Shown piece by piece: positions 1 to 5,360 of a stretch of DNA of 5,360 nucleotides. The stretch is from an uncultured Lachnospiraceae bacterium. GTDB taxonomy: Bacteria; Bacillota; Clostridia; Lachnospirales; Lachnospiraceae. Within the stretch, counting starts at the first letter, position 1. The number at the start of each line of letters is the position of its first letter. The notes beneath the pieces are model-generated. The model saw only the letters and a program-made list of their open reading frames with translations, was not told the DNA's origin and did no database searches. The stretch lies in the NCBI GenBank assembly GCA_910588885.1, contig CAJUSQ010000159.1:1-5360 (forward strand). The letters are read 5' to 3'. The position numbers were made by a program, and so were the translations under genes.

Positions 1-49
1 TGGCATTTTGATAAAATTCATTATGGCAGTCCAGAGAACTTACACACAT
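1..49 (-). CDS. Possible start of an unidentified gene, cut by the left edge
   Basis: An ATG at 47-49 opens a minus-strand frame that stays open to the window edge, giving MCVSSLDCHNEFYQNA. GGAGAG lies about 11 nt upstream, and the start is 55 nt after the GNAT stop, a normal spacing for a following gene. The same frame is open further upstream (to a stop just inside the GNAT end) and reads plausibly as protein there too, but without an ATG, GTG or TTG start. Sixteen residues are too few to identify a family, and chance is a real possibility. Confidence 0.3.
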   Translation of the reverse strand, partial: MCVSSLDCHNEFYQNA

Positions 50-83
50 AATCTGATTCTCTCTCCATACAAACGGATCGGCC

Positions 84-111
84 AGTGTAAGCGATCCTTG
101 CAGCTTACACT
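84..111 (-). repeat. Inverted repeat overlapping the GNAT stop codon
   Basis: A perfect 9-bp inverted repeat (AGTGTAAGC at 84-92, GCTTACACT at 103-111) with a 10-nt loop spans the GNAT stop codon at 105-107. No clear T-tract follows on either strand, so it is not a convincing intrinsic terminator. It could protect the 3' end of the message or slow transcription. An interleaved 6-bp pair (75-80 with 92-97) could form an alternative fold. Confidence 0.5.
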
Positions 112-662
112 CCCGAAAAAAACTTTACCATGATAGATTCGTCTGCATAACTTCCGTCATCATATTGAAGGGCACGAAGGTTCTTTCCGGTTTCTTTGAA
201 TCCAAATCGTTCATATAAGCTCCTTGCCCGGTTATTTCCGTCCACCACTTCCAGTTCCGCCTGCCGGTATCCCATCTTTTCTGCCAGGTAAAAAGCATAC
301 TCCATCATGGCAGAACCAATCCCAAGGCCCCAGTAATCTTTCTTAAGGGCTATTGCAAAGCCGCATCTATGGAATACGCGGCGCAAGCTGCCTTTTGATA
401 CAATTCCACAATTGCCCGCAACAACGCCTTCCACCTCTGCCACCATCATGATTTCACGGGGATCATTCCTTTTGTTTTCTAAAAGCTGTTCCTCTGCTTC
501 AACGGTGTAAATAACCTCATCCTCATTTCTAAGAAGAAAAGGCGTCTCCCCGGATACCATTCGAAGACATTCAATCATATCCACAGCATCCTTTGCTTCA
601 ACGGGCCGCAGTATGCAGGTACGGCCATCCCTTAATATTATTTTCTTCTCTTCAAATATCAT
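105..662 (-). CDS. GNAT-family N-acetyltransferase, substrate unknown
   Basis: This is a 185-residue cytosolic acetyltransferase that would move an acetyl group from acetyl-CoA to an amine. The GNAT fold is clear. An N-terminal strand and helix (ILRDGRTCILRPVEAKDAVDMIECL, 9-33) come first. A central strand follows (IMMVAEVEGVVAGNCGIV, 71-88). Motif A is KKDYWGLGIGSAMMEYAF (107-124), in which GLGIG binds the CoA pyrophosphate. Motif B is LEVVDGNNRARSLYERFGFKETG (137-159), with the usual asparagines and tyrosine. The length is ordinary for the family. The substrate cannot be told; it resembles small amine, peptide or antibiotic-type acetyltransferases of Firmicutes. The ATG at 662 is preferred because GAGGGAG lies 6 nt before it. 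A TTG at 683 in the same frame would fall in the T-tract of the preceding terminator. That terminator separates the gene from the adeC-permease unit, so it is probably expressed by readthrough or by a weak local promoter I could not identify. Confidence 0.88.
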   Translation of the reverse strand: MIFEEKKIILRDGRTCILRPVEAKDAVDMIECLRMVSGETPFLLRNEDEVIYTVEAEEQLLENKRNDPREIMMVAEVEGVVAGNCGIVSKGSLRRVFHRCGFAIALKKDYWGLGIGSAMMEYAFYLAEKMGYRQAELEVVDGNNRARSLYERFGFKETGKNLRALQYDDGSYADESIMVKFFSGV

Positions 663-668
663 TCTCTT

Positions 669-675
669 CTCCCTC
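669..675 (-). promoter_or_regulatory. Ribosome binding site of the GNAT gene, abutting a terminator
   Basis: GAGGGAG lies 6 nt before the ATG at 662. It begins right at the end of the T-tract of the terminator at 685-714, so a transcript ending there would stop at or just before this site. Confidence 0.7.
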
Positions 676-684
676 ACAAACAAA

Positions 685-714
685 ACGGCCTGCCGAAAAT
701 TCCCGACAGGCCGT
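685..714 (-). terminator. Intrinsic terminator of the purL-adeC-permease unit
   Basis: On the minus strand an 11-bp stem (704-714 with 685-695, one C-A mismatch at 693/706) encloses an 8-nt AT-rich loop. It is followed by TTTGTTTG at 684-677. Eight outer pairs are uninterrupted and six of them are G-C, which is the expected form of a Rho-independent terminator. It lies 126 nt after the permease stop and is the first strong terminator downstream of purL. The T-tract runs directly into the ribosome binding site of the GNAT gene, so termination here would remove the GNAT message. In the plus direction there is no T-tract after the hairpin, so it should act on minus-strand transcripts only. Confidence 0.75.
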
Positions 715-727
715 CAACCGGATCAGG

Positions 728-751
728 CAGGAAACAAAAACACCGTTCCTG
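728..751 (-). other. Small hairpin in the permease-GNAT gap
   Basis: A 6-bp perfect stem (CAGGAA at 728-733 with TTCCTG at 746-751) has a 12-nt loop that is T-rich on the minus strand. It precedes the terminator by about 14 nt. It may be part of a conserved leader or of an intergenic repeat, and may simply be chance. No protein-coding frame of any quality runs through it. Confidence 0.35.
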
Positions 752-839
752 TCATCCCAATCGCGAAATGCAAAATGTCCGTATCACTGATGTCACATGT
801 TTTTTATTAAATCATGTTTTAAGTTTTGAAAAATAATAT

Positions 840-2405
840 TTAAATATAATCAAATTCATCCGGCCCTTTAAACCAGGAATTCCGGCCCAAATGCAGCAGG
901 ATTGCCAGCACTGCAATGGACAAATAGCCAATGGCAAAGGGGGATACGGGGTAGAAGCCCAGCGCCGCGCTGTGGATAAAACCGAATGCGGCCAGCACAT
1001 AACCTACCACTGCGGTAATGGCAACCTTATGAAGCTGCTTGTCGATGACAAATACCGTCATGGTGCCTAAAAGAATCCCGATCAGGATTGCTCCGGCCTT
1101 TGTAGCGGCCACACCGTTCCACATCACCCCTGCATCTTTTAACATCTGTGAAATTTCTTCCGTAAAGTCGTTAATACCGGAAGGAAGCACCTCCGGATAG
1201 TATCCGGCCAGGCCCGCAGCCCCGGTTACCTGGGTGTATAAGTAATCCGCCACAGAGGGTACCATGGCAACCCCGATAGCCGCATAGTGCTTTTTCTCGC
1301 AGGCGTCAAATGCCTGCGCCACCATAACCACCGCGCACCAGAGGAAGGTAATGGCGCATACAGCCGGGGGAACCAGGCTGTTAAAGAAGGTAAACAAACC
1401 GAAAATACCGGACAGGCCGAATATCACGCCGGAGATTACGGAATATCCGATTCCCGCATTGGATTTCTTCAGGCCCGCATGTCCCAGCCATACCGTATTG
1501 GGAATGATTCCGCCGAACATGGAGGAAATCATGGTGCAGACCCCGTCTGCAAACTGGGCTTCCCGGACATTGTAATTATCTCCGGCCGCATTGGAAGCCT
1601 CCACATTGTCCATGGTTTCAATGAAATTATAAATTTCCACCGGAATAATAATGGTCAGATAAGGAACCACAATCGTAAATCCGTCGATCATATACTGGAT
1701 ACTGTTCACCGGATTCGGGAAGTAAAAGCCCACGCCGCTGAAATCAATATTGGTACGCCCCAGGCAGAAGGCATAGATAATGCCGCCTACAATGGCTACT
1801 ACCAAAGGCGGAATTTTCTTCGGGAACAAATATCCGCCGAATACGCCTACAATGGCTACAAACAAAACCGGAAGGCCGACCATGGGATCTCCTAAAATAT
1901 CAAACACACCCTGGGTTGCCATCCAGATAAACCCGATTCCGGCTACCGTACCAAGCAATGCGGCCCGGGGAATCCGCTTTTTCATCCAGGGCCCGATAAA
2001 GCCGCCGCAGAATTCTACGAAGCCGCCGATAAAGCAGGCCGCCATAGCTGCGGACCAGGCCAGCTTGGGATCCTCCAGGGCATAGCTTAAAGGCATTACG
2101 ACACCGTAAAGAATTACAAACATCGCAGGTGTCGACACGCCGGAGGGCAGCGCCGTTACATCGGCCCGTCCTTCCTTTTTGGACAGCTTATAGCCCATCC
2201 ATGCATAGTAAAAGCAGCCCAGCATCAAGCCGATGGACATTCCGGGCACCACGTATCCGAACACAATCTCGTCGGGCCAGCCCAGGACGCCGGTCAAAGT
2301 TGCAATTACGATTAAATAATTGACAATGTTATTGGTTACCGCATAGGAAATCCCACCGATATCACCACGGCGGAAAAACGGCACCAATGCTTTTCCTTGG
2401 TTCAT
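840..2405 (-). CDS. NCS2-like nucleobase permease, probably a purine (adenine) transporter
   Basis: This is an integral membrane protein of 521 residues with about 14 hydrophobic segments, at roughly 17-43, 47-72, 94-110, 115-138, 148-170, 176-194, 198-216, 243-265, 286-308, 320-341, 344-366, 374-390, 434-455 and 461-510 (the last one probably double). It resembles the NCS2 xanthine/uracil/adenine permease superfamily. ALPSGVSTPAMFV (85-97) matches the segment-3 substrate region. PVEIYNFIETMDNVEA (255-270) matches the segment-8 signature, and GGIIPNTVWLGHAGLKK (298-314) matches the segment-10 signature. The segment-8 motif differs from the DxFDTxGT form of AzgA-type adenine permeases, and the protein is longer than the usual 430-450 residues, with a hydrophilic loop at about 400-430. 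I therefore do not assign a symbol. Starting at 2405 gives AAGGAG 8 nt upstream; an in-frame ATG at 2447 overlaps the adeC stop and lacks a good site. Position directly behind adeC suggests adenine as substrate, but hypoxanthine, xanthine or uracil cannot be excluded. Confidence 0.82.
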   Translation of the reverse strand: MNQGKALVPFFRRGDIGGISYAVTNNIVNYLIVIATLTGVLGWPDEIVFGYVVPGMSIGLMLGCFYYAWMGYKLSKKEGRADVTALPSGVSTPAMFVILYGVVMPLSYALEDPKLAWSAAMAACFIGGFVEFCGGFIGPWMKKRIPRAALLGTVAGIGFIWMATQGVFDILGDPMVGLPVLFVAIVGVFGGYLFPKKIPPLVVAIVGGIIYAFCLGRTNIDFSGVGFYFPNPVNSIQYMIDGFTIVVPYLTIIIPVEIYNFIETMDNVEASNAAGDNYNVREAQFADGVCTMISSMFGGIIPNTVWLGHAGLKKSNAGIGYSVISGVIFGLSGIFGLFTFFNSLVPPAVCAITFLWCAVVMVAQAFDACEKKHYAAIGVAMVPSVADYLYTQVTGAAGLAGYYPEVLPSGINDFTEEISQMLKDAGVMWNGVAATKAGAILIGILLGTMTVFVIDKQLHKVAITAVVGYVLAAFGFIHSAALGFYPVSPFAIGYLSIAVLAILLHLGRNSWFKGPDEFDYI

Positions 2406-2413
2406 TTTACTCT

Positions 2414-2419
2414 CTCCTT
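2414..2419 (-). promoter_or_regulatory. Ribosome binding site deciding the permease start
   Basis: AAGGAG lies 8 nt before the ATG at 2405. The alternative ATG at 2447, 14 codons upstream, has only a poor purine stretch ahead of it. The intervening codons encode a polar peptide (LNEDITNGKGESK), which is unlike a transporter N-terminus. Confidence 0.8.
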
Positions 2420-2436
2420 TTCCATTTGTTATATCT

Positions 2437-4215
2437 TCATTTAACATTTATCTCGACTGGCAGAAACGAAAAAGCGCCTACGTCAAACAATCCCATATCC
2501 GTAAGCTTCAGCTCCGGGATGACTGCCAGGGACATGAAACAGAGGGTCATAACAGGCTCTACGCTGCCTGCAATGCCAAGCTGCTCATAGGCCGCCTTAT
2601 GGATTTTATCAAGCTGTGCGGCTACCCACTCTCCCGGCTGATCGCTCATCAGCCCGGCAATGGGCATAGGCATCCCTGCCACTACTTCTTCGTTTTTGAC
2701 CAGAACGATTCCGCCATTCTGTTTTTCCAAGGTTTTTACCGCAAATTCCATTTCTTCGTCGCTGACCCCCACCACAATGATATTGTGGGAATCATGGGCA
2801 ACGGAAAGGGCGATTGCTCCGGCTTTGATCCCGTAACCCTTCAGGAACCCGCAGGCTGCGGACCCGGTATCCCGGTGCCGCTCCACCACGGCGATCTTTG
2901 CGATGTCCGCTTCCGGGGACCAGACAAATTCCCCGTCCGCATCCAATCGGATCTCTGCTTCTTCCTTCTTTGTTACTACTCCACCCGGAACCAGTCCAAT
3001 TACATGGACATGGTCACTTGTTAAATGCATCTTTAATTTTTCCTTTGAAAAATCCCCCAGGTGGATGCTGCCCATCACCGTAGAAATGTCGGAATGCTCC
3101 ACTTCCGGCAGATAGGCCCCGTCCTCCGCCGTCAGCCTTCCGGCTGTCCACACCCGGTTCACCCGAAAGGTTTTCAGATCCTCCAAAAGCACCACATCGG
3201 CCCGGTATCCCGGAGCAATGGCGCCCCGGTCATAAAGCCGGAAACACTCCGCCGCGTTCAGAGTCGCCATTCGAAGGGCCGTAACAGGGTCCATCCCTTC
3301 CTCTACGCAGATTTGAAGATGGTTGTCCAAATGCCCCTCCGAAAAAATCGTTTTCGGCTGGCGGTCGTCGGAACAAAGCAGGCAGCGGCGGCTGTTTTCC
3401 GGGGTCACCCCCTTTAACAGGTTCCGCAGATCCTGGCAGGCGGAGCCCTGACGCATCAGGACATACATTCCCCTGGACAATCGCCCCCGCATGTCCTCCA
3501 ATGTGGCGCACTCATGGTCGTCCCGGATGCCTGCCGCCGCATAACCGTTGAGCCGAAGACCCGAAAGGCCCGGGGCATGGCCGTCTACAATCTTTCCGGC
3601 TGCCTTTGCCAGCAGCAGCTTTTCCAAAACCCCGTCTTCTGCCGCAAGTACTCCCGGAAAATTCATAAATTCCCCCAGCCCCAGCACCTTTTCCCGGAAA
3701 ATCGGTTCTTCCATCTGGGGCGCTTCCACCCTGGCCCCGGCATGTTCAAAGGGCGTAGCCGGGACGCAGGAAGGCAGCATGAATAAAATATCCATGGCCG
3801 AATGCCCTGCCGCTTCCATCATATAATCAAGGCCCGCAATCCCGCAGACATTTACAATCTCATGGGGATCCGCGATAATCGTGGTGGTGCCGTGGGGCAC
3901 AAGCAGCCGTCCTAATTCTTCCGGGCACAAATAGGAGGATTCGATGTGGATATGGCTGTCTATAAAGCCCGGCGCCGCATAACGGCCCTCCCCGTCGATT
4001 TCCTCTTTGCCCCGGTATTTCCCTACCCCGGCAATCTGCTGCCCGCAGAATGCAATGTCCCCTTCCGTAAATTCTCCGGAAAAAACATCCAGTACTTTGC
4101 AGTTTTTAATCACCACGTCCGCTTCGATTTCTCCGGAAGCAGTCTGAATCAGCTTCCGAAGCGCCGCTTTATCTACCGCTTCCCAAACCATTGCTCCCTT
4201 CTTTGCTTCCTCCAT
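2437..4215 (-). CDS. adeC: Adenine deaminase (adenine to hypoxanthine + NH3)
   Basis: This amidohydrolase deaminates adenine to hypoxanthine (EC 3.5.4.2) in the cytosol, feeding purine salvage. It is a complete 592-residue protein, close to the roughly 580 residues of Bacillus AdeC. An N-terminal beta-sandwich segment (about 30-80) leads into the metal-binding barrel. Visible motifs are GFIDSHIHIESS (His88, His90, Glu92), ADPHE (115-119), DGHAPGL (His213), RDDHE (231-235) and CSDDRQP (281-287). The family's C-terminal domain follows, with the AHDSHN motif at 473-478 and GGIVLVKNEEVVAGMPMPIAGLMSD at about 501-525. I chose the ATG at 4215 because an ideal GGAGGAGG lies 5 nt before it; an upstream in-frame start at 4272 would overlap the end of purL and has no such site. 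It begins 28 nt after the purL stop, with no terminator between, and is followed after 31 nt by a permease. All motifs look intact. The AdeC name is preferred over other amidohydrolases because both the N-terminal motifs and the distinctive C-terminal domain match. Confidence 0.95.
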   Translation of the reverse strand: MEEAKKGAMVWEAVDKAALRKLIQTASGEIEADVVIKNCKVLDVFSGEFTEGDIAFCGQQIAGVGKYRGKEEIDGEGRYAAPGFIDSHIHIESSYLCPEELGRLLVPHGTTTIIADPHEIVNVCGIAGLDYMMEAAGHSAMDILFMLPSCVPATPFEHAGARVEAPQMEEPIFREKVLGLGEFMNFPGVLAAEDGVLEKLLLAKAAGKIVDGHAPGLSGLRLNGYAAAGIRDDHECATLEDMRGRLSRGMYVLMRQGSACQDLRNLLKGVTPENSRRCLLCSDDRQPKTIFSEGHLDNHLQICVEEGMDPVTALRMATLNAAECFRLYDRGAIAPGYRADVVLLEDLKTFRVNRVWTAGRLTAEDGAYLPEVEHSDISTVMGSIHLGDFSKEKLKMHLTSDHVHVIGLVPGGVVTKKEEAEIRLDADGEFVWSPEADIAKIAVVERHRDTGSAACGFLKGYGIKAGAIALSVAHDSHNIIVVGVSDEEMEFAVKTLEKQNGGIVLVKNEEVVAGMPMPIAGLMSDQPGEWVAAQLDKIHKAAYEQLGIAGSVEPVMTLCFMSLAVIPELKLTDMGLFDVGAFSFLPVEINVK

Positions 4216-4220
4216 AAATA

Positions 4221-4228
4221 CCTCCTCC
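4221..4228 (-). promoter_or_regulatory. Ribosome binding site deciding the adeC start
   Basis: GGAGGAGG lies 5 nt before the ATG at 4215. It is a near-perfect anti-16S match and rules in favour of this start over upstream in-frame candidates at 4272 and 4230, the latter of which overlaps this site. Confidence 0.85.
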
Positions 4229-4243
4229 ATCCACCGTTTTTTC

Positions 4244-5360
4244 CTATTTAAAGTAAGCCACGCCGGACTCAAAAAGCTTCATGTCCTGTTCTCCGTAAAT
4301 ATTAATGGCCACACTTCTGCCCCGCCGTTCCGCATGGGCCATTTTTCCTAAAACCCGTCCGTCCGGACTGGTAATCCCTTCGATGGCCATATAAGAGCCG
4401 TTGATATTCCATTCCTCCTCCATGGTAGGCACGCCCGCCTCGTTGACATACTGGGTGGCTACCTGGCCGTTTGCAAACAGACGGTCCAGCCATTTCTTCG
4501 GGGCCACAAACCGTCCTTCTCCATGGGAAGCCGGACTGGTGTAAGTCTTGCCTAACTCTGCCTGCATCAGCCAGGGGGACTTCTTGGTTACCACCTTTGT
4601 ATATACCATCTTGGAAATATGGCGTCCAATGGTATTATAAGTCAGTGTCGGAGATTCTGCCGTCTGCTCCCGGATCTCCCCGTAAGGCACCAGGCCCAGC
4701 TTAATCAGCGCCTGGAACCCGTTGCAGATCCCCAGCATCAGCCCGTCCCGCTCCTGTAACAGCTTATGGATGGCTTCCGTCATTTTGCTGTTCCGGAAAG
4801 CCGCCGCAAAAAACTTGGCGCTGCCCTCCGGCTCATCCCCGGCGGAAAATCCACCCGGGAACATTACCATCTGGCACTGGCCGATGGCCTTGACGAATTC
4901 CTCCACGGAATCCCGGATATCCTCTGCGCTCAGATTTTGAAACACCTTTACTACCGGCTCCGCTCCGGCCCGTACAAAGGCATTGGCGCTGTCGTACTCG
5001 CAGTTGGTGCCCGGGAACACCGGGATAAAGACCCTGGGCTTTGCTACCTTGTGCTTGCAGACATAGATCTCTTTCGTATCATACAGCCCGGTTTGCAGGG
5101 TTTCCTTTCCGTCCGTCGTCTTTGTGGGGAACACCGATTCCAAGGGGGCCGTCCAGGTTTTCACCGCTTCTTCCATGGAAATCTTCACGGTTCCATAGGA
5201 AAATTCCGCTGCATCATTTACCGTGCCCACGTATTGGAAGTAAGGCAGGGAAGCGGCTTTCGACGTATTTCCGCCTTCTGCCACGCTTCCGGATTCCGAT
5301 TTGCCGAATGCCTGTCCCCAGATTTCCTCCAGCAGTTCCAGTTTTTCCGATGCTGCTTCG
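4244..5360 (-). CDS. purL: Phosphoribosylformylglycinamidine synthase, C-terminal glutaminase part (partial)
   Basis: FGAM synthase is a cytosolic enzyme of de novo purine synthesis. It turns FGAR, glutamine and ATP into FGAM; the visible part is the domain that releases ammonia from glutamine. The frame stays open to the right edge, so 371 residues are seen and the N-terminus is missing. About 100 residues of linker (including GTVNDAAEFSYGTVKIS) precede a class I glutamine amidotransferase domain that starts near PRVFIPVFPGTNCEYD. In visible numbering, the nucleophile is Cys212 in LGICNGFQ, preceded by the MFPGGFSAGDE loop. The conserved SHGEGR stretch is at about 278-283, and the catalytic pair His342/Glu344 is in MAHAERRG, equivalent to PHPER in E. 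coli PurL. A GTG at 5284 could be misread as a start, but the frame continues upstream without a stop. A glutaminase fused to the synthetase is typical of clostridial and proteobacterial enzymes, unlike the separate PurQ of Bacillus. Family assignment is secure. Confidence 0.95.
   Translation of the reverse strand, partial: EAASEKLELLEEIWGQAFGKSESGSVAEGGNTSKAASLPYFQYVGTVNDAAEFSYGTVKISMEEAVKTWTAPLESVFPTKTTDGKETLQTGLYDTKEIYVCKHKVAKPRVFIPVFPGTNCEYDSANAFVRAGAEPVVKVFQNLSAEDIRDSVEEFVKAIGQCQMVMFPGGFSAGDEPEGSAKFFAAAFRNSKMTEAIHKLLQERDGLMLGICNGFQALIKLGLVPYGEIREQTAESPTLTYNTIGRHISKMVYTKVVTKKSPWLMQAELGKTYTSPASHGEGRFVAPKKWLDRLFANGQVATQYVNEAGVPTMEEEWNINGSYMAIEGITSPDGRVLGKMAHAERRGRSVAINIYGEQDMKLFESGVAYFK

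Noticed and set aside
663..683. A TTG start at 683 adding seven residues to the GNAT protein
   Set aside because: The TTG lies in the T-tract of a terminator and would turn the clear GAGGGAG ribosome binding site into coding sequence. The ATG at 662 fits better.
715..839. A promoter for the GNAT gene in the permease-GNAT gap
   Set aside because: TTGACG occurs on the minus strand (712-717), but no TATAAT-like element lies 16-18 nt downstream, and the terminator hairpin occupies that place. I could not support a promoter.
1287..1895. A 202-codon open frame on the plus strand, opposite the permease gene
   Set aside because: It lies wholly antisense to a well-supported membrane protein gene, has low-complexity His/Asn/Gly/Arg-rich composition, and matches no family I recognise. 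It is a shadow of the permease codon pattern.
2406..2447. An ATG at 2447 as permease start, overlapping the adeC stop
   Set aside because: The overlap suggests translational coupling, but there is no good ribosome binding site. The ATG at 2405 has AAGGAG at 8 nt, and the 14 extra residues do not look like the family's N-terminus.
2599..3024. A 141-codon plus-strand open frame opposite adeC
   Set aside because: It is antisense to the conserved C-terminal half of adenine deaminase and shows no domain. Similar shadows run along the whole of adeC.
4216..4243. A regulatory element or terminator between purL and adeC
   Set aside because: The 28-nt gap holds only an A-rich stretch and the adeC ribosome binding site, with no inverted repeat.

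Overview
The window reads almost entirely on the minus strand. It looks like a chromosomal segment of an anaerobic Firmicute, most likely a clostridium of the Lachnospiraceae type. This placement is an inference from three things: strong GGAGG-type ribosome binding sites, a phosphoribosylformylglycinamidine (FGAM) synthase with its glutaminase domain fused at the C-terminus, and an AdeC-family adenine deaminase followed by a purine-type permease. Base composition is moderate, with AT-rich gaps between genes.

Layout, in transcription order (right to left). (1) From the right edge to 4244: the C-terminal 371 residues of FGAM synthase (PurL), covering the end of the synthetase linker and the whole glutamine amidotransferase domain. 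The N-terminal part lies beyond the window. (2) After 28 nt, 4215-2437: a complete adenine deaminase (adeC, 592 aa). (3) After 31 nt, 2405-840: a complete NCS2-like nucleobase permease (521 aa). (4) An AT-rich gap of 177 nt containing a small hairpin and then a strong intrinsic terminator (685-714). (5) 662-105: a GNAT-family N-acetyltransferase (185 aa), whose ribosome binding site lies immediately after the terminator's T-tract. (6) Positions 1-104: a 9-bp inverted repeat overlapping the GNAT stop codon, then what may be the start of another minus-strand gene cut by the window edge.

The three right-hand genes form a plausible single transcription unit for purine supply. PurL carries out a step of de novo IMP synthesis. 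The permease probably imports a purine base, with adenine the best guess from context. AdeC converts adenine to hypoxanthine and ammonia, and hypoxanthine can be salvaged to IMP. I see no promoter, riboswitch or terminator between these genes, so their control region should lie upstream of purL, outside the window.

Nothing here amounts to a clearly new biological system. The points most worth a second look are the terminator sitting 22 nt before the GNAT start codon, the fusion of de novo and salvage functions in one transcription unit, the divergent NCS2 motifs of the permease, a possible dispersed intergenic element at about 720-795, and interleaved inverted repeats at 75-111.
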